Assembly (NCBI RefSeq): GCF_011762125.1
Contig: NZ_JAASQN010000006.1
Coordinates: forward strand, 159,001-223,000
Origin: Sphingopyxis panaciterrae
Lineage (GTDB): Bacteria; Pseudomonadota; Alphaproteobacteria; Sphingomonadales; Sphingomonadaceae
DNA: 64,000 bases
Direction of reading: 5' to 3'
Shown here in pieces: positions 1-7,599 of the stretch (its first letter is position 1; every line of letters begins with the position of its first letter). A program made the position numbers and the translations under genes. The notes under the pieces were generated by a model, which was not told the origin of the DNA, did no database searches, and saw nothing but the letters and a program-made list of their open reading frames with translations.

Positions 1-54
1 ATGGACGCGCAGCTGGCCGCCTTCAGCGAAGAAGCGGGTCCACCCGCCGCCTGA
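1..54 (+). CDS. C-terminal end of an upstream gene (partial)
   Basis: An open frame runs in from the left edge and stops with TGA at 52-54, leaving only about 17 residues (ending EEAGPPAA). Too little remains to name a family. The ATG at 1-3 may be an internal methionine. The DUF1428 gene follows 31 bases later with its own ribosome binding site, so this fragment is probably the preceding member of the same cluster. Clusters of this composition are often headed by an ECF sigma factor or an SRPBCC protein, but that cannot be checked here. Confidence 0.45.
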   Translation: MDAQLAAFSEEAGPPAA

Positions 55-85
55 AAACTCCTCCCACCCCCCAAGGAGAGACAAG

Positions 86-805
86 ATGACCTATGTAGAA
101 GGATTTGTGGTCGCGGTGCCGACCGCCAACAAGGAAGCCTATCGCAAGCACGCCGCCGACGCGGCGCCGCTGTTCAAGGAATTCGGCGTGAGCCGGATGG
201 TCGAATGCTGGGGCGACGATGTGCCCGACGGCAAGGTCAACGACCTGAAAGGCGCGGTGCAGGCGAAGGACGACGAGACCGTCGTGTTCAGCTGGTTCGA
301 ATATCCCGACAAGGCGACGCGCGACGCCGCGAACGCGAAGATGATGAGCGACCCGCGCATGGAGGCGATGGGCGGCGAGATGCCGTTCGACGCGAAGCGG
401 ATGATCATCGGCGGTTTCGATTCGATCGTCGACGACCGCGCGGCGGGCCAGACGAGCTACGTCGATGGCTATGTCCTGCCCGTCCCCGACCGCAACAAGG
501 AAGCCTATCGCGCGATGGCGCGGAAGGCGTCCGAAGTGTTCCGCGACTATGGCGCGACGCGCGTCGTCGAGGCGTGGGGTGACGATGTCCCCGACGGCAA
601 GGTCACCGACTATGCCCGCGCCGCGCACAAGCAGGACGGCGAGACCGTCGTCTACAGCTGGGTCGAGTGGCCGGACAAGGACGCGCGCACCAAGGGTTGG
701 GAAAAGATGATGACCGACGAACGGATGAAGCACGATCCCGACAACAACCCGTTCGATGGTGCGCGCATGATCTATGGCGGCTTCGCGCCGATCGTCGAGG
801 CCTGA
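86..805 (+). CDS. Tandem DUF1428 (YbaA-like) protein
   Basis: This 239-residue protein consists of two copies of the DUF1428 domain, about residues 1-118 and 122-239. Both begin with a YV(E/D)G(F/Y)V..VP..NKEAYR pattern, both contain WGDDVPDGKV, and both end with (F)D.(A/K)RMI.GGF. Family members such as E. coli YbaA are normally single-domain proteins of about 117 residues with a dimeric alpha/beta-barrel fold, so this gene looks like an internal duplication that makes the dimer in one chain. Function is unknown. The start is set by AAGGAG at 73-78. It opens a same-strand run of stress or detoxification genes. Confidence 0.85.
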   Translation: MTYVEGFVVAVPTANKEAYRKHAADAAPLFKEFGVSRMVECWGDDVPDGKVNDLKGAVQAKDDETVVFSWFEYPDKATRDAANAKMMSDPRMEAMGGEMPFDAKRMIIGGFDSIVDDRAAGQTSYVDGYVLPVPDRNKEAYRAMARKASEVFRDYGATRVVEAWGDDVPDGKVTDYARAAHKQDGETVVYSWVEWPDKDARTKGWEKMMTDERMKHDPDNNPFDGARMIYGGFAPIVEA

Positions 806-810
806 CTTTG

Positions 811-944
811 CTCCTCCCTGTCGCGGAGCGATGGGGAGGTGGCAGCCCGTAGGGCTGACGGAGGGGCGATGGCGCACCGTCGCCGCCCCTCCACCACCGC
901 CTGCGGCGGCGGTCCCCCTCCCCATGGCTGCGCCACAGGGAGGA
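811..944. repeat. Intergenic inverted-repeat element (CTCCCT...AGGGAG type)
   Basis: The gap between the DUF1428 and GFA genes is filled by an imperfect inverted repeat. The left arm starts CTCCTCCCTGTCGCGGAGCG near 811 and the right arm ends CGCCACAGGGAGGA near 943, with a second inner pair of GGCG/CGCC-rich arms. It is non-coding and probably a dispersed extragenic palindrome. It ends just before the ribosome binding site of the next gene. Confidence 0.6.
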
Positions 945-960
945 TCAGAGGAGAGACCCG

Positions 961-1512
961 ATGACCGGCACCCAAAAGAGAGAAACGCGCACCGCATCGT
1001 GCCAATGCGGCGCGGTGAACCTCGAACTCACCGGCAAGCCGATCATGGCGGCGACCTGTTATTGCCAGAGCTGCCAGACGGCAGGGCATGGGTTCGAAGC
1101 GCTTCCCGGCGCGCCCGCTGTGGTCGGCGCCGACGGCGGCACGCCCTATCTGCTCGTCCGCAAGGATCGGGTCGAATGGCTGTCGGGATCGGACCAGCTT
1201 GGCGAACATCGGTTGACCCCCGATTCGCCGACGCGGCGCTTCGTGGCGCGATGCTGCAACACGCCGGTCGCGCTCGAATTCACCAAGGGCCATTGGCTGA
1301 GCGTCTATTCGGCGCGCATCCCCGAAAGCGAACGCCCGGCGCCCGAGATGCGGACGATCGTCGGCGACCGCCCCGATGGCGTCGAGCTGCCGGACGACGT
1401 CCCCAATTACCGGACTCCGTCGGGCAAATTCATGTGGCGGCTGCTGACCGCGTGGATCGCGATGGGTTTCCGCGCCCCGCCGCTCGAGGCGACGCCCGGC
1501 TACAGGAGTTGA
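961..1512 (+). CDS. GFA/CENP-V-like zinc-binding protein
   Basis: A 183-residue protein of the GFA (glutathione-dependent formaldehyde-activating enzyme-like) superfamily. The zinc-ligand pattern is visible: C14-Q-C16-G near the N-terminus, then C33-x-C35-x2-C38, and a later ARCCNTPVAL segment. Family members bind zinc and some bind glutathione adducts, but most are uncharacterised. The C-terminal part (residues 120-183) is longer than the basic domain. ATG at 961 follows GAGGAGAGA. The next gene starts 2 bases after its stop, indicating co-transcription. Confidence 0.75.
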   Translation: MTGTQKRETRTASCQCGAVNLELTGKPIMAATCYCQSCQTAGHGFEALPGAPAVVGADGGTPYLLVRKDRVEWLSGSDQLGEHRLTPDSPTRRFVARCCNTPVALEFTKGHWLSVYSARIPESERPAPEMRTIVGDRPDGVELPDDVPNYRTPSGKFMWRLLTAWIAMGFRAPPLEATPGYRS

Positions 1513-1514
1513 TC

Positions 1515-2231
1515 ATGGAACATCTGTCCTTCCCCAATGAAAGCGCCGCATATCGTGCGGCGCGGATCGCGCTGCTCGACGAGGAGATTGCGCTCCGCCG
1601 CCAGATCGAGGCAGTCGCGGCGCAGCGCCGCACGCTGCCCCCGGGCGGTGAGATCCCCGAGGATTACAGCTTCGAGCGGATCGGTGCTTATCAGCGCCCC
1701 GAGCGGGTGACGCTGTCCCAATTGTTCGGCGACAAGCCCAGCATCATCGTGCAAAGCTTCATGTTCGGCCCCGAACGCGACAAGCCGTGCAACGGCTGCA
1801 CCCATATGCTCGACGCGATCGACGGCGCCGCGCGCCATGTCGGCCAGCGCGCGCCGCTCTATGTCGTCGCCAAGTCGCCGATCGCGCGGCTCGAAGCCTG
1901 GGCGAAGGACCGGCGCTGGCCGCACCTCGTCTTTCTGTCCGACGTCGACGGGCGTTATTCGGCGGATTATTTCGGCGACACGTCGAAAATCAGTGACGCC
2001 AAGCGCGCCGAACGCGGCATGAAACCCGATGAGAATTGGGACGAGACGATCTTCAACGTCTTCCGCAACGACGGCGGCGCCATCCGCCACGTCTGGGCCA
2101 GCGAAATGGCCTATGCGCCCGATGATCCGGGCCAGCATCATCGCGCCGGCGACCTTGTCGATCCGCTGTGGGGCCTGCTCGACATGACGCCCGAGGGGCG
2201 CGGCGACTGGTTTCCCAGCCTGACCTATTGA
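1515..2231 (+). CDS. DUF899 family thioredoxin-like protein
   Basis: A 238-residue DUF899 protein. The N-terminal part is helical and charged (residues 8-40). A thioredoxin-fold core carries a CxxC pair, C92-N-G-C95, in the context FMFGPERDKPCNGC. The C-terminus GDWFPSLTY matches that of the second DUF899 gene at 3081. The family resembles AhpC/TSA proteins, but no enzyme activity is established. The ATG chosen lies 2 bases after the GFA stop. A longer frame exists upstream but would overlap the GFA gene entirely. It is probably a redox or stress protein acting in the cytoplasm. Confidence 0.8.
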   Translation: MEHLSFPNESAAYRAARIALLDEEIALRRQIEAVAAQRRTLPPGGEIPEDYSFERIGAYQRPERVTLSQLFGDKPSIIVQSFMFGPERDKPCNGCTHMLDAIDGAARHVGQRAPLYVVAKSPIARLEAWAKDRRWPHLVFLSDVDGRYSADYFGDTSKISDAKRAERGMKPDENWDETIFNVFRNDGGAIRHVWASEMAYAPDDPGQHHRAGDLVDPLWGLLDMTPEGRGDWFPSLTY

Positions 2232-2252
2232 ACCGGACAAAGGAGAGAGACG

Positions 2253-3041
2253 ATGACCGAGGCTGCCAATTTCATCTGGTACGAACTGATGACGAGCGAT
2301 CCGGCCGGTGCCGCCGCCTTTTACGGCGCGGTGGTCGGCTGGAATATCCCCTCGCAAGGCGATGCCACCGCGGGCGGGGTCGATTACCGCATGATCGGGC
2401 GCAGCGACGGCGGCAACGCAGGCGGGATGCTCGCGCTCGATGCCAATATGCTCGCGGGCGGCGCGCGGCCGATCTGGCTCGGCTATCTGCATGTCGATAA
2501 CGTCGATGCGGCGATCGAGGCGATCAAAGCCGACGGCGGCACCGTCCAGATGGGGGCGATGGACATTCCGGTCGGGCGCATCGCGATGGTCACCGACCCG
2601 CAGGGCGCGCCCTTCTATATCATGGACCCGGTCCCGCCCGAGGGCGGCGGCGAAAGCGACGTCTTTTCGGTGACCGAAGCGCAACGCGTGCGCTGGAACG
2701 AACTCGCGACCAGCGACCCCGACGCCGCCATCGCCTTTTATAAAAAGCATTTCGGCTGGGGCCAGGAAGGGCAGATGGAGATGGGCGAACATGGCGCCTA
2801 TCGCTTCATCCAGCGCGGCGATGTCGGGCTGGGCGCGATGATGCCGCTGATGGAGGGCTATCCCGCCCCGATCTGGAGCTTCTACATCGGCGTCGACGAT
2901 ATCGACCGCGCGCACGCCGCGATCACCGCGAATGGCGGCACGATCACCAACGAACCGATGGAAATCCCCGGCGGCGAATATGCGATGAACGGCATCGATC
3001 CGCAGGGCGCCGCCTTCGGCCTCGTCGGCCCGCGCAAATAG
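2253..3041 (+). CDS. Two-domain VOC (glyoxalase-fold) protein
   Basis: A 262-residue protein made of two vicinal-oxygen-chelate domains. Residues 1-125 start NFIWYELMTSDPAGAAAFYGAVVGW and residues 135-262 start VRWNELATSDPDAAIAFYKKHFGW. Each carries the typical edge strand with an IDPQGAAFGL or DPQGAPFYI ending. Proteins of this pattern (CFP30B-like) bind a metal in related enzymes, but the substrate cannot be read from sequence. The start follows AAAGGAGAGA. It is sandwiched between the two DUF899 genes in the same operon-like run. Confidence 0.85.
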   Translation: MTEAANFIWYELMTSDPAGAAAFYGAVVGWNIPSQGDATAGGVDYRMIGRSDGGNAGGMLALDANMLAGGARPIWLGYLHVDNVDAAIEAIKADGGTVQMGAMDIPVGRIAMVTDPQGAPFYIMDPVPPEGGGESDVFSVTEAQRVRWNELATSDPDAAIAFYKKHFGWGQEGQMEMGEHGAYRFIQRGDVGLGAMMPLMEGYPAPIWSFYIGVDDIDRAHAAITANGGTITNEPMEIPGGEYAMNGIDPQGAAFGLVGPRK

Positions 3042-3080
3042 CGCGGACCGGCACCCTTCGAGGGGGCAGGAAAGGAAAGC

Positions 3081-3797
3081 ATGATGACCGGTACCCGAAA
3101 GCTGATCCCCGCCGAAGAGCTGGTGCGGCGGCGCCAACCGCAGTCGACGCCGAACGAAAGCGCCGAATATCGGGCGGCGCGCGAAGCGTTGCTCGTCGAG
3201 GAGATCGAACTGCGCCGTCACCTGGCGCGCGTCGCGGCGCAGCGGCGCGCGCTGCCCCCCGGCGGCGCGGTGACGCAGGATTACCGCTTCGTCGGCGCCG
3301 ATGGCGAGGTCGGCTTCGCCGAACTGTTCGGCGATCATGACACGCTGTTCGTCTATGGCATGATGTACGGTCCCGAGCGCAAGCAGGCGTGCCCAATGTG
3401 CACCGCGACGGTGGCGAGTTGGGACCCCGAGGTGCCGCACCTTGAACAACGGATCGGTTTTGCGATCGTCGCCCGCTCGCCCTATCCGCGCCTCGCCGCC
3501 TTCGCGCGCGAACAGGGCTGGAATCATCTGAAGCTCTATGCGGACCCGAGCGGCGATTTCTGGCAGGATTATATCGGCGAGACCCGCGACGACGACATGG
3601 CGGGATACAGCGTCTTCACGCGCAAGGGCGGCACGATCCGCCATTTCTGGAGCGTCGAGGGCGGCCCCGATATCGCCGATCCGGGACAGGACCCGCACGG
3701 CGCCCCCGATCCGAACCCGCTGTGGAACCTGCTCGACCTGACCCCCGAAGGACGCGGCACCGACTGGTATCCCAGCCTGAGCTATGACGACGCCTGA
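3081..3797 (+). CDS. DUF899 family thioredoxin-like protein (second copy)
   Basis: A 238-residue paralogue of the gene at 1515. They share NESAEYRAAREALL.EEIELRR, then YGPERKQACPMC with the CxxC at C104 and C107, and the end GTDWYPSLSY. The intervening cysteine residues differ (CPMC here, CNGC in the first copy), so the two may have different redox properties. Two adjacent ATG codons (3081 and 3084) follow AAAGGA, and either may be used. The pair within one cluster suggests local duplication followed by divergence. Confidence 0.8.
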   Translation: MMTGTRKLIPAEELVRRRQPQSTPNESAEYRAAREALLVEEIELRRHLARVAAQRRALPPGGAVTQDYRFVGADGEVGFAELFGDHDTLFVYGMMYGPERKQACPMCTATVASWDPEVPHLEQRIGFAIVARSPYPRLAAFAREQGWNHLKLYADPSGDFWQDYIGETRDDDMAGYSVFTRKGGTIRHFWSVEGGPDIADPGQDPHGAPDPNPLWNLLDLTPEGRGTDWYPSLSYDDA

Positions 3798-3822
3798 ACC
3801 GGCAAGGAAAAGGAGAGAAACG

Positions 3823-4236
3823 ATGGACAATCAGGGACCGACGAGCGGCCTGACCCCGCATCTGGCGATCGCCGACAAGCGCGGCGCGCAAGCGATCGAC
3901 TTCTACGTCAAGGCGTTCGGCGCGATCGAGAATATGCGCATGCCCGCCGACGACGGGGTGCGGCTGATGCACGCGCACCTGACGGTCAATGGCGCATCGC
4001 TGATGCTCCACGACGAATTTCCCGAATATGTCGATAACGAAAGCTCGCCCCCCAATGGGGTGACGCTGCACCTGCAGGTCGACGACGCCGACGCGTGGTT
4101 CGAGCGCGCGGTCGCCGCCGGCGCGACGGTGATCATGCCGCTCGACAATATGTTCTGGGGCGACCGCTATGGTCAGATCAAGGATCCGTTCGGCCATAGC
4201 TGGTCGCTCGGTACGCCGATAAAAGGAGAGAAATGA
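3823..4236 (+). CDS. VOC family protein (PhnB-like)
   Basis: A single-domain glyoxalase-fold protein of 137 residues: LTPHLAIADKRGAQAIDFYVKAFGA at the N-terminus and WGDRYGQIKDPFGHSWSLGTP at the C-terminus, typical of PhnB/YdeM-like proteins. I prefer the ATG at 3823 because AAGGAGAG lies just upstream. An in-frame ATG at 3784 would overlap the preceding gene. Its stop overlaps the next start (ATGA at 4233-4236), so the two VOC genes are translationally coupled. The substrate is unknown. Confidence 0.82.
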   Translation: MDNQGPTSGLTPHLAIADKRGAQAIDFYVKAFGAIENMRMPADDGVRLMHAHLTVNGASLMLHDEFPEYVDNESSPPNGVTLHLQVDDADAWFERAVAAGATVIMPLDNMFWGDRYGQIKDPFGHSWSLGTPIKGEK

Positions 4237-4733
4237 TGTCCGGAAAAGCAACCCTGTGCCTGTGGTACGACAAGGACGCCGAGGAAGCGGCGCATTTCTA
4301 TGCCGCAACCTTCCCCGACAGCCAGGTCGGCGCGGTCCACCGCGCCCCCGGCGACAACCCCAGCGGCAAGGAAGGCGATGTGCTGACCGTCGATTTTACC
4401 GTGCTCGGCTTTCCGTGCATCGGCCTCAACGGCGGCCCCGCCTTCCAGCACAACGAAGCCTTTTCCTTCCAGGTCCACACCGACACGCAGGAGGAAACCG
4501 ATCGGCTGTGGAACGCGATCACCGGCAATGGCGGCGCCGAAAGCATGTGCGGCTGGTGCAAGGATAAATGGGGCGTCAACTGGCAGATCACCCCGCGCGT
4601 CCTGACCGACGTGATGACCAACCCCGACAAGGCGGCGGCCAAGCGCGCCTTCGACGCGATGATGGCGATGAAAAAGATCGATATCAGCGCCATCGAAGCC
4701 GCGATCAAGGGCGAAGCCGTTGGCGCGGCGTAG
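4233..4733 (+). CDS. VOC protein of the 3-demethylubiquinone-9 methyltransferase-like (PhnB) type
   Basis: A 166-residue protein with LCLWYDKDAEEAAHFYAATFPDSQVG, NGGPAFQHNEAFSFQV and CGWCKDKWGVNWQITPRVL. These are hallmarks of the family often mis-named 3-demethylubiquinone-9 3-methyltransferase. It has no SAM-binding motif and the fold is VOC. ATG at 4233 overlaps the previous stop; a second ATG at 4236 is possible. It belongs to the same small-enzyme cluster. Confidence 0.82.
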   Translation: MMSGKATLCLWYDKDAEEAAHFYAATFPDSQVGAVHRAPGDNPSGKEGDVLTVDFTVLGFPCIGLNGGPAFQHNEAFSFQVHTDTQEETDRLWNAITGNGGAESMCGWCKDKWGVNWQITPRVLTDVMTNPDKAAAKRAFDAMMAMKKIDISAIEAAIKGEAVGAA

Positions 4734-5175
4734 CCCTGCGCCCTTCGCATGGGCGCTCTGCGGCACGCTCGACATCGTCTATGCGGCGGTGTCGAGCGTG
4801 GTGCAGGGCGGCACCGTCTCCTCCATGCTGCACGCGGTGGCGAGCGGGCCGTTCGGCGACGGTGCGCGGACGTGGGGGATCGGCGGCGACATCGCCGGGC
4901 TCGCGACGCATTATGCGATCATGGGCGCGATGGTCGCTTCATGGTTCTTCGTCGCGCGGCGCTGGTCCGCGCTCACCGCATGGCCATGGTGGCTGACCGG
5001 CACCATCTACGGCCTGATCCTCTATTATATCATGAACGGGGTCGTCCTGCCGCTGCGCTTCGGAATGCCCTTCCCGCCCGCCGATCTTATGAAGGGTGCG
5101 ATCGCGCTCTTTCCCCACATCGTCTTCGTCGGCTGGCCGCTCGCCTGGCTGACGCGCCAGGATAACCGCCGATGA
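4720..5175 (+). CDS. Small four-helix membrane protein
   Basis: A 151-residue hydrophobic protein with about four predicted membrane segments (near residues 10-35, 58-80, 87-108 and 123-145), containing GGDIAGLATHYAIMGAMVASWFFVARR. I do not recognise a named family. It starts with TTG at 4720, inside the last 14 bases of the preceding VOC gene, and its stop overlaps the ATG of the GST gene (ATGA at 5172). This places it firmly in the same transcript. The TTG start is inferred from frame and overlap; no good ATG is present near the N-terminus. Confidence 0.7.
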   Translation: MARRSPAPFAWALCGTLDIVYAAVSSVVQGGTVSSMLHAVASGPFGDGARTWGIGGDIAGLATHYAIMGAMVASWFFVARRWSALTAWPWWLTGTIYGLILYYIMNGVVLPLRFGMPFPPADLMKGAIALFPHIVFVGWPLAWLTRQDNRR

Positions 5176-5825
5176 TGATCTTCTATGGCCACCCCTTCTC
5201 CTCCTATACGTGGAAGGCGCTGATCGCGCTTTACGAGAAGGGGATCGATTTCGACTATCGCTCGGTCGACCCCGCCTTTCCCGACCATATGCCCGAACTC
5301 AGGGCGCACTGGCCGGTCGGCCAGTTCCCGCTGCTCGTCCACGACGATATCCCTTATTTCGAATCGTCGATCATCATCGAATATCTCGACCATCTGGTTC
5401 CCGAACCGCGGCTGATCCCGCAGGACTTCGATGCCGCGCTGAAGGTCCGCCTGTTCGACCGCGTCTTCGACCATCATGTGATGGGCCGGATGCAGGCGGT
5501 GGTGGCGGATGCGATACGCGGTACCGAAAATCATGTGCCGATGATCGTCGAGCAGGCGAAGGCGGCGCTCGACACTATCTACGCCTGGCTCGACAAGGAA
5601 CTGGCGGGCGGCGGCTGGGCGACGCCCTATGGCTTTACGCTGGCGGATTGCGCCGCGGCACCGTCGCTCTTCTACGCCGACTGGGTTCACCCGATTCCGG
5701 AAGCGTACGAGAATCTCCGCGCCTATCGCGCTCGCCTGCTCGCACATCCGTCGATGGCGCGCTGCGTCGAGGATGCCCGGCCGTACCGCGCCTATTTCCC
5801 GCTCGGCGCGCCCGACCGCGATTGA
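5172..5825 (+). CDS. Glutathione S-transferase family protein
   Basis: A 217-residue protein with a GST N-terminal thioredoxin fold (MIFYGHPFSSYTWKALIALYEKGIDFDYRSVD), the cis-proline strand VGQFPLLVHDD, the ES(S) glutathione-binding turn (PYFESSIIIEYLD), and an all-helical C-terminal domain from about residue 90. The presumed catalytic Ser/Tyr is in the PFSSYTWK segment. It is translationally coupled to the membrane protein and is the last gene of the cluster. About 118 non-coding bases follow. It may conjugate glutathione to the reactive compounds handled by its neighbours; that is inference. Confidence 0.85.
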   Translation: MMIFYGHPFSSYTWKALIALYEKGIDFDYRSVDPAFPDHMPELRAHWPVGQFPLLVHDDIPYFESSIIIEYLDHLVPEPRLIPQDFDAALKVRLFDRVFDHHVMGRMQAVVADAIRGTENHVPMIVEQAKAALDTIYAWLDKELAGGGWATPYGFTLADCAAAPSLFYADWVHPIPEAYENLRAYRARLLAHPSMARCVEDARPYRAYFPLGAPDRD

Positions 5826-5943
5826 TCATTAGCATTGTCGCGGGCGGCCGTCCCGAAATGGCACGGCGGGCGCGAAGAGGTTAACGGGGCGCTGACGTTG
5901 CCGCTTTGCATTTTGGCAAGTGCGCGCGCGCGAAAGCGGCCCT

Positions 5944-6738
5944 ATGGTCCGACCGCTCGCCCTCGTCCGCACGCTGATCATCGCCGCTTTCGCGGCGGTG
6001 CTGGTGTTCGCGCCGGCGCATGCACAGCAGTTCGTCACCGTCACCACGACGACGGTGACGTGGAGCTATGACGATGCCGACGCCGCCGATGACGGCAGCG
6101 TCATCGATGAGGACAGCGCGCTGCTCGACGACGAAGCGCTCGCCGGCGACGCTGACGTCCAGGGTTCCGGGGGCACGACCCGCCGCTATGCCCCCGGCCG
6201 AACCCTTGCGACGCTCGGCCATGCCAAGGCGAATTTCGGTCCGTTCGCGGTGATCGACGCGACCACCGTCCGCATGGCAGGCGATGTCGACGGCGCGACG
6301 CCGCGCCAGTTCGCGGCGATGCTCGCGGCCTTTCCGGGCCTCAAGCGGATCGAGATGGTCGACTGCCCCGGCAGCCTCGACGAGGAAGCGAATCTGATCC
6401 TCGCCCGCGCGATCCGCCGCGCGGGGCTCGAAACAATCGTCCCCGCCGGCGGGTCGGTGCGCTCGGGCGCGGTCGAACTGTGGCTCGCCGGCACCCGGCG
6501 CAGCGCCGCGCCCGACGCCCAGTTCGGGGTCCACAGCTGGGCCGACGAATATGGCCGCGAGGCGAATGATTATCCCGCGAACGACCCGGTGCACGCCGAA
6601 TATCTCGGCCTCTACCGCGAAATGGGGATAGACGGCGCCAAGGCGCGCGAATTCTATGCGCTGACCAACAGCACCCCGTTCGACGACGTCCGCTATCTGA
6701 CGCGCGACGACATGGCGCGCTTCGTCACCCTGAACTGA
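5944..6738 (+). CDS. Secreted ClpP-fold-like protein (COG3904-like)
   Basis: A 264-residue protein from ATG 5944 with a signal peptide (LIIAAFAAVLVFAPAHAQQ, cleavage near residue 28), then an acidic low-complexity linker to about residue 75. The rest matches the layout of periplasmic ClpP/crotonase-fold proteins: VRMAGDVDGATPRQFAAMLAAFPGLKRI, RRAGLETIVPAGGSVRSGAV, AQFGVHSW, then YREMGID..K and TPFDDVRYLTRDDM. In that family a CASAC motif carries the catalytic serine. Here the aligned segment is VRSGA, with S174 and H197 still present but both cysteines lost. GTG at 5920 is an alternative start. Peptidase activity is uncertain. Confidence 0.65.
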   Translation: MVRPLALVRTLIIAAFAAVLVFAPAHAQQFVTVTTTTVTWSYDDADAADDGSVIDEDSALLDDEALAGDADVQGSGGTTRRYAPGRTLATLGHAKANFGPFAVIDATTVRMAGDVDGATPRQFAAMLAAFPGLKRIEMVDCPGSLDEEANLILARAIRRAGLETIVPAGGSVRSGAVELWLAGTRRSAAPDAQFGVHSWADEYGREANDYPANDPVHAEYLGLYREMGIDGAKAREFYALTNSTPFDDVRYLTRDDMARFVTLN

Positions 6739-6790
6739 GGCTTGCGGCGGGGCGGGGCGGTTGCGGCCGGTTCCGGTCATTCCCTTCACC

Positions 6791-6882
6791 GTCACCCCGG
6801 ACTTGATCCGGGGTCCCGCTTGCTCTCGAAAACAGCAGATGACTTCAAAAAAAGCGGGATCCCGGGTCAAGCCCGGGATGAC
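6791..6882. repeat. Paired-hairpin intergenic repeat, copy 1
   Basis: Two 30-base arms (6791-6820 and 6853-6882) face each other. Each arm is itself a hairpin: CCGGA-CTTGA-TCCGG on the left and CCCGGG-TCAAG-CCCGGG on the right. This is the first of six copies in the window (others near 8073, 11837, 21031, 24863 and 30901). Confidence 0.85.
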
Positions 6883-7013
6883 GAAAGTGGGTGGAGCCTA
6901 TGTCCACTCCTCACCCCAAAACCGCCATCCGCGCCCGTCCTCCAAAACCATCTCCCACCCCCACGACGTGCCTTATCCTTGTAACACGCCGCCTGCCTCC
7001 CCACATCGTCCCC

Positions 7014-7325
7014 ATGGCGAAGCGAAGCCTCTATCAGCGGATGCGGTCGAACGCGCAGATACGTTCGGGCCTCTTCTGCCTCGGCATCCTGCTGATGATC
7101 GTCGCGGTGATCATCGGGCCGCTGCCGGGCCCGGGTTTCCTGATCGTCTTTCCCATCGGCATGATGCTGTGCCTGCAGAACAGCTCTTGGGCGAAACGCG
7201 TCTATGTCCGCTTCAAACGGCGCCATCCGCGCTATGGCGACTGGACCGACCGGGTGATGCGCCGGGTCAGCGCCGCGCGGCGGCGGGCGCGGGTGCGCCT
7301 CGAAAGAGCCATGGATGACGATTGA
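7014..7325 (+). CDS. PGPGW-family small membrane protein
   Basis: A 103-residue protein with one long hydrophobic stretch holding GPLPGPGFLIVFPIGMMLCLQNS. This matches the PGPGW family of small inner-membrane proteins, with F in place of the usual W. The basic C-terminal tail (RRHPRYGDWTDRVMRRVSAARRRARVRLERA) is probably cytoplasmic. I chose the ATG at 7014; the open frame extends upstream through repeat DNA that is unlikely to be coding. Function is unknown. An intrinsic-terminator-like hairpin follows at 7364. Confidence 0.7.
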   Translation: MAKRSLYQRMRSNAQIRSGLFCLGILLMIVAVIIGPLPGPGFLIVFPIGMMLCLQNSSWAKRVYVRFKRRHPRYGDWTDRVMRRVSAARRRARVRLERAMDDD

Positions 7326-7350
7326 CTTTCATCCGACTCTCGCTTATCCG
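7322..7350 (+). promoter_or_regulatory. Candidate rpmH promoter
   Basis: TTGACT at 7322-7327 and TATCCG at 7345-7350 are separated by exactly 17 bases, overlapping the 3' end of the PGPGW gene. The -10 match is modest. If it is real, the rpmH message carries the hairpin at 7364-7389 in its leader. Confidence 0.35.
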
Positions 7351-7363
7351 CGCCTCCATCAGT

Positions 7364-7389
7364 GGCCGCCCACGTTTGGCGGCCCTTTT
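7364..7389 (+). terminator. Terminator-like hairpin before rpmH
   Basis: GGCCGCC (7364-7370) and GGCGGCC (7378-7384) form a perfect 7-bp stem with a 7-base loop, followed by CTTTT. It can end the PGPGW transcript or act in the rpmH leader. Confidence 0.75.
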
Positions 7390-7426
7390 CTGTTAGAGCC
7401 TTTGACGAGATTTAGGGACAACCGCG

Positions 7427-7561
7427 ATGAAGCGTACCTTTCAACCGAGCAACCTCGTACGCGCCCGTCGCCACGGTTTCCGCGCCCGCAAGGCGACTGT
7501 CGGCGGCCGCAAGATTCTGGCCAACCGCCGCGCCCAGGGCCGCAAGAAGCTGTCGGCCTGA
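7427..7561 (+). CDS. rpmH: 50S ribosomal protein L34
   Basis: Encodes a 44-residue protein starting [21 protein letters not shown] and ending in a lysine/arginine-rich tail, the standard length and sequence of bacterial L34. It is a component of the large ribosomal subunit. It heads the classic rpmH-rnpA-yidD-yidC block, and its stop codon overlaps the longest possible rnpA frame. It sits 37 bases after a terminator-like hairpin. Confidence 0.97.
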   Translation: MKRTFQPSNLVRARRHGFRARKATVGGRKILANRRAQGRKKLSA

Positions 7562-7599
7562 TCGCTGACCCTTCTGCGCCAGCGCCAGGTTCCGGGCTG

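Noticed and set aside
6761-7318. Open frames across the repeat at 6791
   Set aside because: They include repeat-derived HPGLDPGS/VKPGMT-like translations that recur wherever the repeat occurs, a known source of false genes.
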